A stretch of DNA of 59,223 nt from Bacteroidia bacterium (GTDB taxonomy: Bacteria > Bacteroidota > Bacteroidia > CAIKAF01). The notes beneath the pieces were generated by a model. It was not told the DNA's origin. It was given only the letters and a program-made list of their open reading frames with translations, and searched no databases. The stretch is from assembly GCA_030427255.1 (NCBI GenBank), contig JAUHWY010000021.1, positions 1 through 59,223 on the forward strand, in the 5' to 3' direction. The position numbers and the translations under genes are program-made. Positions 1 to 10,470 of this stretch are shown piece after piece. How positions within the stretch are numbered: position 1 is the stretch's first letter; the number at the start of each line of letters is the position of its first letter.

Positions 1-81
1 AAGGAAGAGATGCCCCTCGACTTGCATGTATTAAGCCTGCCGCTAGCGTTCATCCTGAGCCAGGATCAAACTCTTCATTGT
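1..81 (-). rRNA. rrs: 16S ribosomal RNA, 5' end only
   Basis: Read on the minus strand, this is the universal start of 16S rRNA: AGAGTTTGATCCTGGCTCAG, followed by GATGAACGCTAGCGGCAGGC and the CTTAATACATGCAAGTCGA segment. Aligning AGAGTTTGATC with E. coli position 8 places mature nucleotide 1 near position 81. The rest of the gene lies outside the window, so an rrn operon runs leftward from here. Confidence 0.97.
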
Positions 82-228
82 ACAAAATGAATGAATCTCA
101 CTCAGAGTGAGCTATCGGTTTATTAATCCTCTTCCGAAAATTAATCTTTCGATGCTTGCTTGTTATGTCAATTAAGTCAAAGATCGTCAGCCAATCAAAA
201 ACCCGCTGGTTTATCGTTTTGGCGGGTG

Positions 229-258
229 CAAAGATAATCACTTAAATTAAAAAAGCAA
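229..258 (-). promoter_or_regulatory. rrn promoter P2 (proximal)
   Basis: On the minus strand TTG (256-258) is followed by 19 nt and TATCTTTG (229-236), matching the Bacteroidota sigma-A consensus TTTG-N19-TAnnTTTG. The predicted start near 224 gives a leader of roughly 140 nt ahead of 16S rRNA. A hairpin (ACCCGC at 201-206 with GCGGGT at 222-227) lies at the predicted start. The element is tandem with a second promoter about 80 bp upstream. Confidence 0.7.
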
Positions 259-309
259 TAGCTCTGCATTTTTTTTCGCCTCGAATGAACGTGTTCCCGA
301 TTGGGAGCG

Positions 310-340
310 CAAACATACAAGCTTCCTTTTAGCCTCCAAA
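310..340 (-). promoter_or_regulatory. rrn promoter P1 (distal)
   Basis: On the minus strand TTTG (337-340), exactly 19 nt, then TATGTTTG (310-317): a full match to the Bacteroidota -33/-7 consensus. With the 229-258 element it forms a tandem promoter pair driving the rRNA operon. The stretch 82-410 contains no gene; it is AT-rich and holds only these promoters and the rRNA leader. Confidence 0.72.
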
Positions 341-410
341 GGTTATGGACAACTTTCTACAAACAAAATATACAAGTTCCTGAATAACAGGACGAAAAAA
401 TAGTTTACGC

Positions 411-1097
411 TTACATTGGATCGGTCAAGGCCACAGGCAAAACCCGTCCATTAAAGCAAACATTGCCCTCCAACACAAAAGAAGCAATCCATGCTCCCAA
501 AGCATCGGCATCCATTCCTGTGGCGGAATCCGGAAATGCCGACCGCAACATTTCGGTATCACAAGCTCCAAGAGCTAAGCCATTTACTTGAATATTTCTT
601 TCAACCAATTCTACTGCCCAACTTTCGGCAAAAGACATTAAGGCTGCTTTACTCGCACCATAAGCCGATAAGCCGGGATACTTTTTTGCGCCGGAATAGC
701 CCGACATACTGCCAATCAACACCACATGGCCCCCCGGCCGTATCTTAGGTAATAGAGCCTTGGTTACTAATGCAGGCACGGTTACATGCAAACGCATCAT
801 TTTATCCAAATCATCCTCTCTAAGGTCCTGCAAGGAAGCCTTGGCTAACATTCCCGCATTATGGACAACAGCATCGAGCAAAAGCGATTTCACATGTGTT
901 TCGAGCGAGCTTATGGCATCCTTATCCAACAAATCAAGACTGAAACCTAAAAAACCCTCAGGTTTATCGGCCCAAGCATCTAAATTTCGAGAAACTCCTA
1001 CAACCCGGTGGCCCTTTTTTAAAAGCGCCCTCGCCAAGGCATATCCTATGCCTTTACCCACTCCGGTAACCAAGACCACTTTTGCTTCTTTAGCCAT
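411..1097 (-). CDS. SDR family NAD(P)-dependent oxidoreductase
   Basis: A 228-residue classical short-chain dehydrogenase/reductase with a single Rossmann domain. The cofactor loop TGVGKGIG is at residues 11-18, the NNAG-type motif appears as HNAG (79-82), a serine pair lies at S130/S132, and the catalytic YGASK has Y146 and K150. The substrate cannot be told; the sequence resembles 3-oxoacyl-ACP reductase-like or sepiapterin-type SDRs. It overlaps the end of hutU by 8 bp on the same strand, so the two are almost certainly co-transcribed and translationally coupled. A role in histidine catabolism is not known for this family, so the pairing may simply be operon convenience. Confidence 0.88.
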   Translation of the reverse strand: MAKEAKVVLVTGVGKGIGYALARALLKKGHRVVGVSRNLDAWADKPEGFLGFSLDLLDKDAISSLETHVKSLLLDAVVHNAGMLAKASLQDLREDDLDKMMRLHVTVPALVTKALLPKIRPGGHVVLIGSMSGYSGAKKYPGLSAYGASKAALMSFAESWAVELVERNIQVNGLALGACDTEMLRSAFPDSATGMDADALGAWIASFVLEGNVCFNGRVLPVALTDPM

Positions 1098-2778
1098 TTA
1101 AACGGCCCTCTAAATCTAAGCCATGTTGCTTGGCTGTTTCTTCCGCCAATGCATAACCTGCATCGGCATGACGTATTACACCCATGCCGGGGTCGTTGTG
1201 CAAAACACGTGCTAAACGGGCATCTGCCTCGGCACTCCCATCAGCAACAACTACCATGCCGGCATGAATGGAATAGCCCATGCCTACCCCACCGCCGTGG
1301 TGCAAACTTACCCAAGTAGCTCCTCCGGCGGTATTAACCAAGGCATTTAGGATGGGCCAATCGGCTACGGCATCTGAACCGTCCATCATGGCCTCGGTTT
1401 CTCTATTGGGTGAAGCCACCGACCCCGTGTCTAAATGATCCCTTCCTATAACAATAGGAGCTTTTAATTTCCCTTCCCTAACCAAGCGGTTGAACTCCAA
1501 GCCGGCCTTTTGCCGATCTCCTTGGCCCAACCAACAAATACGTGAAGGCAAACCTTGAAAAGCAATCCGCTCACGGGCCATCCTTAACCAACGCATGAGG
1601 CCTTCGTCTTCAGGAAAAAGCCGCTTTAAAGCTTCGTCTAACACATAAATATCTTGTGGATCTCCACTCAGAGCTGCAAACCTAAAAGGACCTTTGCCCT
1701 GACAAAACAAGGGGCGAATAAAGGCCGGCACAAAACCAGGAAAGTCAAAAGCATGTTCCACACCACGGCGGTCGTGCGCTTGCCCGCGCAAATTATTGCC
1801 ATAATCGAATACCACGGACCCTTTCTTTTGAAGGGTAAGCATCAACTGCACATGGTGGGCCATGGTATCCAAACTTTTCTCCATATAGGTATCCGGATCA
1901 GACTCCCTTAAGCGATTGGCTTCCTCCACATCCATATGCTCCGGAAAGTATCCTACCAATGGGTCGTGGGCCGAAGTTTGGTCGGTCAGGGTCTCCGGCA
2001 CCACTCCCCGAGCTATAATCCGCTCCAGCAGATCTACCGCATTGCAGAGTACTCCAATACTTTTTGCCTCACCGGCAGCTCGATACGCCAAGGCCTGATC
2101 TATAGCTTGGTCTATGTCCAAATGCTTCTCATCCAAATACCTTGTTTCCAACCGCTTGTCAATCCTCCACTCTTCCATTTCAGCCGCCAAGCACACTCCT
2201 TCGTTCATGGTAATGGCCAGCGGCTGAGCACCGCCCATGCCTCCAAGACCCGCAGTAACGTTTAAGGTTCCTTTTAAACTTCCCCCAAAATGCTGCCGGG
2301 CACATTCCGCATAGGTTTCATAGGTCCCCTGCACAATTCCTTGGCTACCAATATAAATCCAAGACCCTGCCGTCATTTGGCCATACATCATTAGCCCCTT
2401 TTTGTCGAGCTCATCAAAATGCTTCCAATTGGCCCAATTGGGCACCAGCATGGAATTGGAAATCAGCACCCGAGGAGCGTCTTTATGGGTTTTCATAATA
2501 CCCACGGGCTTTCCTGACTGAATAAGCAAACTTTCATCGTCTTCCAGTTGCTCCAAAGCCTTAATAATTTTATAAAATGCCTCGGGATTTCTTGCGGCCT
2601 TACCTCGACCTCCATAAACAATCAGCTCTTCGGGGCGCTCGGCAACCTCCGGATCCAAATTATTCAGCAGCATGCGCAAGGCGGCCTCTTGCAGCCAGCC
2701 TTTGCAGCGCAGCTCCGTTCCATGGGGTGTTTTAAACTGCTTTAAATCAATCGTTTCTTTTTGATTCACCTGTTCCAT
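1090..2778 (-). CDS. hutU: Urocanate hydratase
   Basis: A 562-residue urocanase, the second enzyme of histidine degradation, converting urocanate to imidazolone propionate with tightly bound NAD+. Family hallmarks are present throughout: the N-terminal [10 protein letters not shown] segment, [40 protein letters not shown], the [17 protein letters not shown] region holding the cysteine close to the active site, and [17 protein letters not shown]. Length matches the family (about 550-565). Other hut genes (hutH, hutI, hutG) are not in the window, so this copy is separated from them or they lie elsewhere. Its start overlaps the upstream DUF5522 gene by 32 bp. Confidence 0.97.
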   Translation of the reverse strand: MEQVNQKETIDLKQFKTPHGTELRCKGWLQEAALRMLLNNLDPEVAERPEELIVYGGRGKAARNPEAFYKIIKALEQLEDDESLLIQSGKPVGIMKTHKDAPRVLISNSMLVPNWANWKHFDELDKKGLMMYGQMTAGSWIYIGSQGIVQGTYETYAECARQHFGGSLKGTLNVTAGLGGMGGAQPLAITMNEGVCLAAEMEEWRIDKRLETRYLDEKHLDIDQAIDQALAYRAAGEAKSIGVLCNAVDLLERIIARGVVPETLTDQTSAHDPLVGYFPEHMDVEEANRLRESDPDTYMEKSLDTMAHHVQLMLTLQKKGSVVFDYGNNLRGQAHDRRGVEHAFDFPGFVPAFIRPLFCQGKGPFRFAALSGDPQDIYVLDEALKRLFPEDEGLMRWLRMARERIAFQGLPSRICWLGQGDRQKAGLEFNRLVREGKLKAPIVIGRDHLDTGSVASPNRETEAMMDGSDAVADWPILNALVNTAGGATWVSLHHGGGVGMGYSIHAGMVVVADGSAEADARLARVLHNDPGMGVIRHADAGYALAEETAKQHGLDLEGRLNG

Positions 2779-2965
2779 GCTTGTTATTTTTTAAAGAAAT
2801 GCCGGGCTTTTTAAAACCGTAAGGGCAGTGACGGCAGCCGTTCTTACAGCAATAACCGCGTTTTAAAAGGTATTGTTCGGTGAACACCAAATAGCCCTCC
2901 GGCGAGGTATAGGCATCGCCGGGCTCCAACTGCGGTGCAAAACCGTAGTAATCATCTGTCACCAT
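2747..2965 (-). CDS. DUF5522 domain small Cys-rich protein
   Basis: A 72-residue protein of a small Bacteroidota family with the signature [19 protein letters not shown]: a CC-x3-C-x2-C cluster suggesting zinc or iron-sulfur binding. Function unknown. The start is placed at the ATG reading MVTDDYYG rather than 15 bp upstream, because a TATCTTTG promoter box (2970-2977 on the minus strand) ends exactly 5 nt before this ATG; transcription would then begin at the start codon (leaderless). It overlaps hutU by 32 bp and is first in the DUF5522-hutU-SDR transcription unit. Confidence 0.85.
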   Translation of the reverse strand: MVTDDYYGFAPQLEPGDAYTSPEGYLVFTEQYLLKRGYCCKNGCRHCPYGFKKPGISLKNNKHGTGESKRND

Positions 2966-3000
2966 AAAACAAAGATACAAAAAGGGAAAAGGAAGATTTG

Positions 3001-3165
3001 GGCCGCTATCCGGCTATCCGCAGTAGCTTCCGATTGGCGCACCTCCCCAAGCCAGGAGGCTGCGGGGTCTCCTCCTAGGGTCGGAGCCGCCACCCCTCCG
3101 GCTTGGGGGGCGCCCCAAACGGCAGGCTACTTGCTGCTATCCGGGCGGCAGCCTACCCGCCGGCC
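3001..3165. repeat. GC-rich long imperfect hairpin element (type A)
   Basis: This gap between divergent genes is much richer in G+C than its surroundings and folds on itself. GGCGCACCTCCCCAAGCC (3036-3053) is matched by its near-complement at 3100-3114. GTAGC (3023-3027) pairs with GCTAC (3126-3130), and outer GGCCG/CGGCC copies lie near 3001 and 3161. Small inner hairpins (AGGAG..CTCCT) lie in between. No coding signal is seen. It resembles in style, but not clearly in sequence, the repeat family at 16.4, 23.4, 28.1, 37.7 and 51.7 kb. Confidence 0.6.
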
Positions 3166-3279
3166 AACATGCGCCTGTGGACAAATTGACGCCAACAAGG
3201 ATTCCTACGCACTTACTGCGCCTAATTTTGTACTTGGGAAAATACACTTCCTTCCATTTCGTTAAAGCATTATTAGGTT

Positions 3280-4254
3280 ATGCGCATATATCTTTCCCTC
3301 CTGTTTACCATGCCCATCTTGGGTTTATTGGCTCAGCAAAACAACAAGCTCACTACCGAAGAGTACATCGAAGCCTATGCGGCCGCTGCCATTCAAAACA
3401 TGGAGCAAAGCCGGGTGCCTGCCTCCATTACCTTAGCTCAAGGAATTTTGGAAAGCGGCAATGGGAATTCCGATTTGGCCAAACAGGCCAACAACCACTT
3501 TGGCATAAAATGCCACAAAGGTTGGACCGGGCGCACCTACCATATGGACGACGATGCCCCAAACGAGTGCTTTAGAGCCTATGACGATGTGTTGGACAGC
3601 TATAAAGACCATGCCGAATTTCTGACCGGAAGATCGCGCTATGCCGCGCTTTTTGAGCTGGAAATTACCGATTATAAGGGTTGGGCCAAAGGACTTAAAG
3701 CGGCAGGCTATGCCACCAATCCCAAATATGCTGACTTACTCATTTCCCTCATTGAGCGTTACCAATTGCACCAATACGACCAACCCGGAGCCTTAGCCAA
3801 ATTAAAAACCGGCAAAAAAGAAGGAAGACCGGATGTGGAAGAAAACCGACCGCCTAAAATCGAAGTTCCCGAAACACCCGGCGGCTTGGATAAGGTGATT
3901 TTCGTGAACGGGCTAAAAGCTATTGTGCTAAGTCAAAACCGGAGCCGGCTTTCATTTATGGAAGCCTATGAAATAAAAGAAAAGCACTTGCTTAAGTACA
4001 ACGAACTGGGGCCTTTGGACAGTTTGGAAGCCGGGCAAGTTATTTTCTTAGAGCCTAAAAGGGCTTCTGCAGCACGCGGTAACGACTACCACACCGTTAA
4101 AGCAGGCGAGACTTGGTATTCCATAGCACATAGCTATGGGATGAAAACCGAAAAGCTTATGAAAAAGAACGGTGCTTGGCATGGAAGTCCACTGGAACCG
4201 GGAGAAAAACTCTGGTTGCGTAAAAACAAGCATAAAAAAAGCCTCTTCTTCTGA
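3280..4254 (+). CDS. Secreted glucosaminidase with LysM domain
   Basis: A 324-residue exported murein hydrolase. A short signal peptide (residues 1 to about 18, ending LLAQ) precedes a glucosaminidase (mannosyl-glycoprotein endo-beta-N-acetylglucosaminidase-like) domain at about 25-165, with SITLAQGILESGNGNSDLA carrying the catalytic glutamate region and NNHFGIKCH. A C-terminal LysM domain (about 265-315, YHTVKAGETWYSIAHSYGM) would bind peptidoglycan, and a second weaker LysM-like segment precedes it. A TAATTTTG box at 3223-3230 is a likely promoter with a normal leader. The last codons (KKSLFF) are encoded by a terminator hairpin, and the TGA stop lies in its loop/stem. Confidence 0.9.
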   Translation: MRIYLSLLFTMPILGLLAQQNNKLTTEEYIEAYAAAAIQNMEQSRVPASITLAQGILESGNGNSDLAKQANNHFGIKCHKGWTGRTYHMDDDAPNECFRAYDDVLDSYKDHAEFLTGRSRYAALFELEITDYKGWAKGLKAAGYATNPKYADLLISLIERYQLHQYDQPGALAKLKTGKKEGRPDVEENRPPKIEVPETPGGLDKVIFVNGLKAIVLSQNRSRLSFMEAYEIKEKHLLKYNELGPLDSLEAGQVIFLEPKRASAARGNDYHTVKAGETWYSIAHSYGMKTEKLMKKNGAWHGSPLEPGEKLWLRKNKHKKSLFF

Positions 4255-4266
4255 AGAGGCTTTTCT
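4234..4266. terminator. Bidirectional rho-independent terminator inside a coding end
   Basis: An 8-bp stem GCCTCTTC (4241-4248) / GAAGAGGC (4253-4260) with loop TTCT is flanked by A7 on the left and T4 on the right. It can end atpDC (minus strand, U7 tract) and the glucosaminidase transcript (plus strand). The stop codon of the latter (4252-4254) is inside the hairpin. Confidence 0.85.
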
Positions 4267-4286
4267 ACATTATTTCCGATTAAAAC

Positions 4287-4535
4287 TTAGGTATCTTGCT
4301 TTTCTGCTAGAATGCTCACCTTGTTTCCGGACATTTCTACTACTCCTGTTTTAACAGGGAGTTCCATGGTTTCCCCACCAGAAGTAACCACCCGAATATT
4401 TCCCGTGCTTAGCGTAGAAATTATGGGTGCATGTCGGTCGAGCAACTCAAAAGAGCCATCAGAACCGGGAAGCTGCACCAATTTAGCTTCGCCATGAAAC
4501 AGGGTCTCGTCGGGAGTAATAATGCTTAATTCCAT
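4287..4535 (-). CDS. atpC: ATP synthase F1 subunit epsilon (short form)
   Basis: An 82-residue epsilon subunit consisting only of the N-terminal beta-sandwich (LSIITPDETLFHGEAKLVQLPG, then GSFELLDRHAPIISTL). The C-terminal helical pair of the E. coli protein is absent; short forms of this kind are usual in Bacteroidota and imply that helix-mediated autoinhibition is lacking. It follows atpD after 2 bp, forming the atpDC pair typical of the phylum, separated from the main atp operon. Confidence 0.95.
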   Translation of the reverse strand: MELSIITPDETLFHGEAKLVQLPGSDGSFELLDRHAPIISTLSTGNIRVVTSGGETMELPVKTGVVEMSGNKVSILAEKQDT

Positions 4536-4537
4536 AC

Positions 4538-6073
<1,536 letters not shown>

Positions 6074-6167
6074 TTACGGTAATAAGTTTCCGGGCGCAAA
6101 AGTAAGAACAAAAGGAAGATAATCCTATGAAAAATTAAAAAGAGGAAAAAAAGAACTACAGAGGATC

Positions 6168-6330
6168 AAGGCCCCCGGATTGCAGCGGCAGCCTTTTGCA
6201 GCAGCTTGGCATTTGTACCGGGCTGAGCCGGGCGGAGCGCCAGCAAGCCCCGGAGAAGCCAAGGAACAAAGCCAAGGTGCAAAAAAGCTATAGCGGAAAG
6301 CCGGAAAAGGGCCCCAAAACCAATTTTTAG
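6168..6330. repeat. GC-rich intergenic element (type B)
   Basis: The gap between divergent atpD and ribF holds a G+C-rich block with short self-complementary pieces (GCAGCGGCAGCC.., ACCGGGCTGAGCCGGGCGGAGC). The string GCGCCAGCAAGCCCCGGAG is close to GCGCAGCAAGCACCCGGAG in the element near 45.17 kb, which suggests shared ancestry. No convincing coding sequence. Confidence 0.4.
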
Positions 6331-6376
6331 TAAAGGTTTGTAATGTACTTGTACCTTTGTTTCATAATTGAGCAGT

Positions 6377-7309
6377 ATGAAGGTACACCATGGGCGGGAA
6401 GGCTTGCCCTCGTTTGCACAAGCGGTAGTCACTACCGGAACCTTTGATGGGGTTCATGTGGGTCACCGAAAAATTTTGCAACGTATTCAGGAGTTGGCTC
6501 TGGGGTGCGGAGGGGAGTCTGTGCTGGTTACTTTTGATCCTCATCCACGGTTGGTTTTGTTTCCGGACGACAACGACTTACGCCTATTGAGTACTTTGGA
6601 TGAGAAGCTACGGTTGCTCGAGGCCATGGGTTTAGACCATGTGGTTGTCGTGCCATTTGATCGTGCTTTTAGCCGGCTTACGGCCATGCAATATGTCAAG
6701 GATTTTTTGGTAGACCAGTTGGGTGTGCATCAATTGGTGATTGGCTACGACCATCATTTTGGAAGAAACCGGGAAGGGCACATAGGTCAATTGCGTGATT
6801 TTGGCAAGAGCTTTGGGTTTAGTGTTGAAGAAATTCCGGCACAGGATATTGATGATGTGAAGGTTTCGAGTACAAAAATCAGAAATGCCTTGTTGGAGGG
6901 TGATGTTGAGACCGCAGAAACCTTTTTGACTTATCCCTACGCATTGGAAGGAGTGGTTGGTCACGGCGAAAAAAAAGGACAGGGCTTGGGCTATCCTACG
7001 GCAAACATTCATGTGAGTAATCCGTATAAGTTAGTACCGGCCCGCGGCGTTTATGCTGTTCGGGCTAAAACGGCGTTTGGTTCTGCCTATGGCATGATGA
7101 ATATTGGTGTACGGCCGACCGTGTCCGATGGCAATACAGAGACATTAGAAGTGCATTTACTGAACTATACAGGCAATTTATATGGGACCCATTTGCAGGT
7201 GGAATTTGTGCGTCGGTTAAGACCCGAAGTCCGCTTTGGTTCGGCACAGGAATTGCAGCTGCAATTGGCAAAAGACGCACAAGAAACCCGAAACCTATTT
7301 GGTTTATGA
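6377..7309 (+). CDS. ribF: Bifunctional riboflavin kinase / FAD synthetase
   Basis: A 310-residue RibF that phosphorylates riboflavin to FMN and adenylylates FMN to FAD. The N-terminal nucleotidyltransferase domain has GTFDGVHVGH (21-30) and the IRNALLEGDVETA segment. The C-terminal flavokinase domain has LGYPTANIHV near residue 205 and VRPTVSDGNTETLEVHLLN. The start is the ATG at 6377; an in-frame TTG nine bases earlier adds only three residues. A TACCTTTG box at 6352-6359 is a likely promoter. Its stop overlaps the start of the LRR gene (ATGA). Confidence 0.95.
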   Translation: MKVHHGREGLPSFAQAVVTTGTFDGVHVGHRKILQRIQELALGCGGESVLVTFDPHPRLVLFPDDNDLRLLSTLDEKLRLLEAMGLDHVVVVPFDRAFSRLTAMQYVKDFLVDQLGVHQLVIGYDHHFGRNREGHIGQLRDFGKSFGFSVEEIPAQDIDDVKVSSTKIRNALLEGDVETAETFLTYPYALEGVVGHGEKKGQGLGYPTANIHVSNPYKLVPARGVYAVRAKTAFGSAYGMMNIGVRPTVSDGNTETLEVHLLNYTGNLYGTHLQVEFVRRLRPEVRFGSAQELQLQLAKDAQETRNLFGL

Positions 7310-7911
7310 TTCAAAAAACCCTCCATAGCATAGTCCTTTGGCTTGTGCTGCTCATTATGGCCCAGTCCGGGGCGCATGCCCAATTGTTTCGCGAAGAGCC
7401 GCTCTATACAGATTTGGAAATTGCCTTAAAAAACCCCTTGCAGGTAAAGCGTTTGGCATTAACTAAGGAGAAATTTAAGCGGTTTCCAAAAGAAGTGTTT
7501 CGTTTTCCTAATTTGATAGAGCTGGACTTATCGCGGAACAAAATCCGTGAAATTCCTCCGGAAATTCAGCAGCTGAAAAAGTTGGAGGTACTGTTGTTGG
7601 AGCGTAACGATATAGAAGAGTTGCCGGCCTTTATTTGCGAAATGCCCAGACTCCGGCATTTGGATTTGCGCAAAAATGAGCTCTTTAAAATACCGGATTG
7701 TTTGGGCAAAATGTATAAACTACATCGCTTGATACTGGCCAGCAACCCTATATTTAGACTTCCGCCGGATTTTGAACATATGAGTCAATTGGAGTTTTTG
7801 GATTTAAGGAGCACCGACATTCATCCGGAGATTTTAAAGGCATTGGGCGAGGCCCTTCCGGCTACGGAGTTTTTGTGGGACTCAGATTGCAATTGCGGAC
7901 CTAATCACTGA
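7306..7911 (+). CDS. Exported leucine-rich-repeat protein
   Basis: 201 residues. A signal peptide (about 1-25, ending AHAQ) is followed by five 23-residue leucine-rich repeats between about residues 60 and 180, of the type LIELDLSRNKIREIPPEIQ, LEVLLLERNDIEELPAFI and LRHLDLRKNELFKIPDCL. The C-terminal tail has CNCG. LRR proteins bind other proteins; the partner here is unknown. The 4-bp overlap with ribF indicates translational coupling. The gene ends convergently with the TonB-dependent receptor (7 bp overlap). Confidence 0.85.
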   Translation: MIQKTLHSIVLWLVLLIMAQSGAHAQLFREEPLYTDLEIALKNPLQVKRLALTKEKFKRFPKEVFRFPNLIELDLSRNKIREIPPEIQQLKKLEVLLLERNDIEELPAFICEMPRLRHLDLRKNELFKIPDCLGKMYKLHRLILASNPIFRLPPDFEHMSQLEFLDLRSTDIHPEILKALGEALPATEFLWDSDCNCGPNH

Positions 7912-10301
7912 GCCTCCCACCGGAGCTGAATGCCTCCCATAATGTGGATTCCGGCTTGAGGATAGAGGTAATTTTCGGTAACCAATGCTTGATTCAAAAA
8001 ATAGCTAAAGGTGTATCCGTTAGGTGCGTAAAGGGCGTTAAACATATTGTAAACACCCAAATTTAAGCGGCAGACCAAGGGGCCTTTGAGGGGCAATTGG
8101 TAGTTGGTCAGAAAATCTGCTGTGTAAAAAGGATCCAATCGACGGTTGTTGAGTCCGGTGTTATCTAAAAACTGGGGACCAACATATTTGTGGCGCCATT
8201 GCATGGTCCAGCCTTTGATTGGTTTTAATTCCAGTGTGGCGGCTGCGAGCCATTCGGGAGAAAAGGCAATTGGAGTTTCCCCGAGAAAGCGCTGCTGCTG
8301 TCCCCCATTGTCAAAGTCATCGATAAATTCTGTGAAGTTTAGGATTCTATTTCGGCTCCAAGTTCCGTTGGCCTGAAGGCTCATCCAAGGCAGCAATTGC
8401 CAAGCGGCTTCGAGTTCTAGCCCCAAGCGGTAGCTGCGGTCTGCGTTGGTGCGGGTGTACGCTCCCACATCGTTCACCTGGCCGGTGAGGACAAGCTGGT
8501 CGGTGTAATCCATCCAAAAGAAGCCTCCTTGCAGTTGGAATTTTGAGGACTGAAATCGGTAAGAGAGCTCCAAATCGCGGAGTACTTCTGCCCGTGGTAA
8601 ATTAGCGGCGGAGTTTTCGTAGTCGACCCGATTTGGCTCTTTGTGCGCTATTCCATAATAGGCATTTATGCGGTGTTTAGGAGAGGGATTAAAGGTAAAG
8701 CCAAGCTTTGGGTTTGGGAAAAGAAAGGATTCATCGACTTGAATGTTGGGGTTGTCCGGAAATCCAAAAATTCGGTACCTCAGGCCGCGCAGTTGCATAT
8801 CGGCAAAAAGTAGCCATTTTTTTCCGGCGCCGTATTGGGCTCTAAAAAAGCCATTGTATTCCAGTTTGTCGGCGTTTTGGTAGTAATACCGGGTTCCCGG
8901 AGGAGAATCTTGCGCAATTTCGGCCCAAATAACCTCGCCGTAATGGTCGTTTTGGTAATAATAAACGCCGGTACCACCGGTTAACTCCCAAGCTTTGCGT
9001 TGCCAATTGAGCGAAGCTTGTCCGCCCACATAGTGGTTGTCGAGCCAAAGTTGCCTAATGAGGTCGCTTTGGCTTAGCGTATCTTGCCCTACAAGCAATG
9101 GAGGCATTTGATAGGCGGTAATGTCTTGATCGACTTTATATTGTTCGTAATAGCCCCTTCCACGGGTATAAAAAGCGGCCAAATGCATTTCCAGTTCTGA
9201 GGAAAGCTTTTGGTCTAGGAACAGCTGGTAGTGGTCTTGCTGGTAATTGTCGGTTTCGTTGGCATAGGGTTGCTCCCGCAGTCCAAAATCGGTTCCTGCG
9301 CTATTGAATCGAGGCTGATCTTTCCAAATGGCTTCCGGCACGCCATACCAGGCTTGATAGGTTTGTTCAGCGCCGGAGAAAATATTGAAGCGCAGGCGCG
9401 TTTTTTCTTTAAGATACCCTCCTTTGATGAAAAAAGATTTTAAATCGCTAAAAGATCTATCGATAAATCCGTCGGAATTGGTTTTAGAGAGTCTTCCTTC
9501 GACAAAAAAGCCCCCGGGAAGTTGGCCCGTGCCAAATTCAGCAGAATGGCGCAGGGTATTAAACATCCCGCCATCGAATCGGTAAGCCGCAAAAGCCTTG
9601 GGGTTAAATTCGTTGGTGTTGATGTTAATGGAGGCTCCAAATGCACCGGCTCCTTGGGCTGAAGTGCCCACGCCTCGTTGGATTTGGACCGAATTCATGG
9701 AGCTGCTTAAGTCGGGCATATTGACCCAAAACACGCCCATGGATTCCGGGTCGTTGATTGGAATTCCATTGATGGTGACGTTGATTCGGGTTTGGTCGGT
9801 TCCACGAATTCGCAGGCCGGTATAACCAATGCCGGCTCCTGCATCGGAATGGGTAACCACAGAAGGGGTTTGGTCTAGGAGCATGGGGAAGTCCTTGCCG
9901 TAATTTAGGGCCTCGATTTGATCTTCGCTTAAGTTGGTTTGGGCAACAGGTTGGTAAGATTGGGCGCGTACGCTAACCAATTCAAAGGAGGGAGCCACAA
10001 TGGTAGCCGGAGCAAGGTGCAATTGGTGAAATGTGGGGTCTCCTGGAAAAAAACGCACGGTGTCGGTTTGGTATCCAAGGGACCGAAGAATAAACTTAGC
10101 GGTATCTTTTCCGGAAGCAAGAGCAAACTTTCCTTCTCCGTTGGTAAGGGCAAATCGAAAACCACCAAGTTCTTGGAGCGTAACTCCAGAGAGTGGCTTT
10201 TCGGTTTTGGCATCGAACACTTGTCCGTTCCATTGGGCATGAACATTGGTCATAGAGAGACCAAAGCAGAGCATGCATGCGGTTTGGCGCAACAGTTGCA
10301 T
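7905..10301 (-). CDS. TonB-dependent receptor, probable thiamin transporter (OMR1-type)
   Basis: A 798-residue outer-membrane active transporter. A signal peptide (MQLLRQTACMLCFGLSMTNV, cleaved after HA) precedes a carboxypeptidase-regulatory-like domain (about 25-95), a plug domain (about 125-235, with GLRIRGTDQTRINVTINGIP and QIQRGVGTSAQGAGAFG) and a 22-strand-type barrel. The start is placed at 10301, not at the in-frame ATG at 10361, because the longer version would translate the riboswitch's 3' side and lacks a proper signal peptide. A TPP riboswitch lies directly upstream. In Bacteroidota, TPP-regulated receptors (omr1) are associated with thiamin uptake, so substrate assignment rests on the riboswitch; pnuT and a kinase are not adjacent. 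Confidence 0.9.
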   Translation of the reverse strand: MQLLRQTACMLCFGLSMTNVHAQWNGQVFDAKTEKPLSGVTLQELGGFRFALTNGEGKFALASGKDTAKFILRSLGYQTDTVRFFPGDPTFHQLHLAPATIVAPSFELVSVRAQSYQPVAQTNLSEDQIEALNYGKDFPMLLDQTPSVVTHSDAGAGIGYTGLRIRGTDQTRINVTINGIPINDPESMGVFWVNMPDLSSSMNSVQIQRGVGTSAQGAGAFGASININTNEFNPKAFAAYRFDGGMFNTLRHSAEFGTGQLPGGFFVEGRLSKTNSDGFIDRSFSDLKSFFIKGGYLKEKTRLRFNIFSGAEQTYQAWYGVPEAIWKDQPRFNSAGTDFGLREQPYANETDNYQQDHYQLFLDQKLSSELEMHLAAFYTRGRGYYEQYKVDQDITAYQMPPLLVGQDTLSQSDLIRQLWLDNHYVGGQASLNWQRKAWELTGGTGVYYYQNDHYGEVIWAEIAQDSPPGTRYYYQNADKLEYNGFFRAQYGAGKKWLLFADMQLRGLRYRIFGFPDNPNIQVDESFLFPNPKLGFTFNPSPKHRINAYYGIAHKEPNRVDYENSAANLPRAEVLRDLELSYRFQSSKFQLQGGFFWMDYTDQLVLTGQVNDVGAYTRTNADRSYRLGLELEAAWQLLPWMSLQANGTWSRNRILNFTEFIDDFDNGGQQQRFLGETPIAFSPEWLAAATLELKPIKGWTMQWRHKYVGPQFLDNTGLNNRRLDPFYTADFLTNYQLPLKGPLVCRLNLGVYNMFNALYAPNGYTFSYFLNQALVTENYLYPQAGIHIMGGIQLRWEAQ

Positions 10302-10315
10302 AGCAAATCGTTTTA

Positions 10316-10329
10316 GCACCCGAGGGTGC
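10316..10329 (-). promoter_or_regulatory. Hairpin between TPP aptamer and receptor start (expression platform candidate)
   Basis: The perfectly self-complementary 14-mer GCACCCTCGGGTGC on the minus strand lies 14 nt upstream of the receptor ATG. Its halves are also complementary to the 5' edge of the aptamer (GCACCTCGGGGTGC, 10439-10452). This makes it a candidate switching partner that blocks initiation or frees it. No U-tract follows, so a translational rather than terminator mechanism is more likely. Confidence 0.5.
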
Positions 10330-10365
10330 GGTTCCACAAAAAGCGGTAAATGGAGATGCATTTAC

Positions 10366-10452
10366 CTTTACCTACGCCGGCATTACCCGGATCAGGTTCT
10401 GTCCAGAAAGGACGTCGGGTATAATCTCAGCCAAAAAGGCACCCCGAGGTGC
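10366..10452 (-). ncRNA. TPP (thiamin pyrophosphate) riboswitch aptamer
   Basis: On the minus strand the THI-element consensus is clear: GGGGTGCC, then GGCTGAGATTATACCC, a variable stem (GTCCTTTCTGGAC), GAACCTGATCCGGGTAATGC and CGGCGTAGGT. The closing helix P1 can form between ACCT near 10449 and AGGT near 10370. It lies in the leader of the TonB-dependent receptor and predicts repression when thiamin pyrophosphate is abundant. Confidence 0.96.
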
Positions 10453-10470
10453 AATGCGCACATTGCGCTG

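Noticed and set aside
10302-10361. Earlier start of the TonB-dependent receptor
   Set aside because: It would translate the edge of the TPP aptamer and the switching hairpin and would displace the signal peptide by 20 residues.
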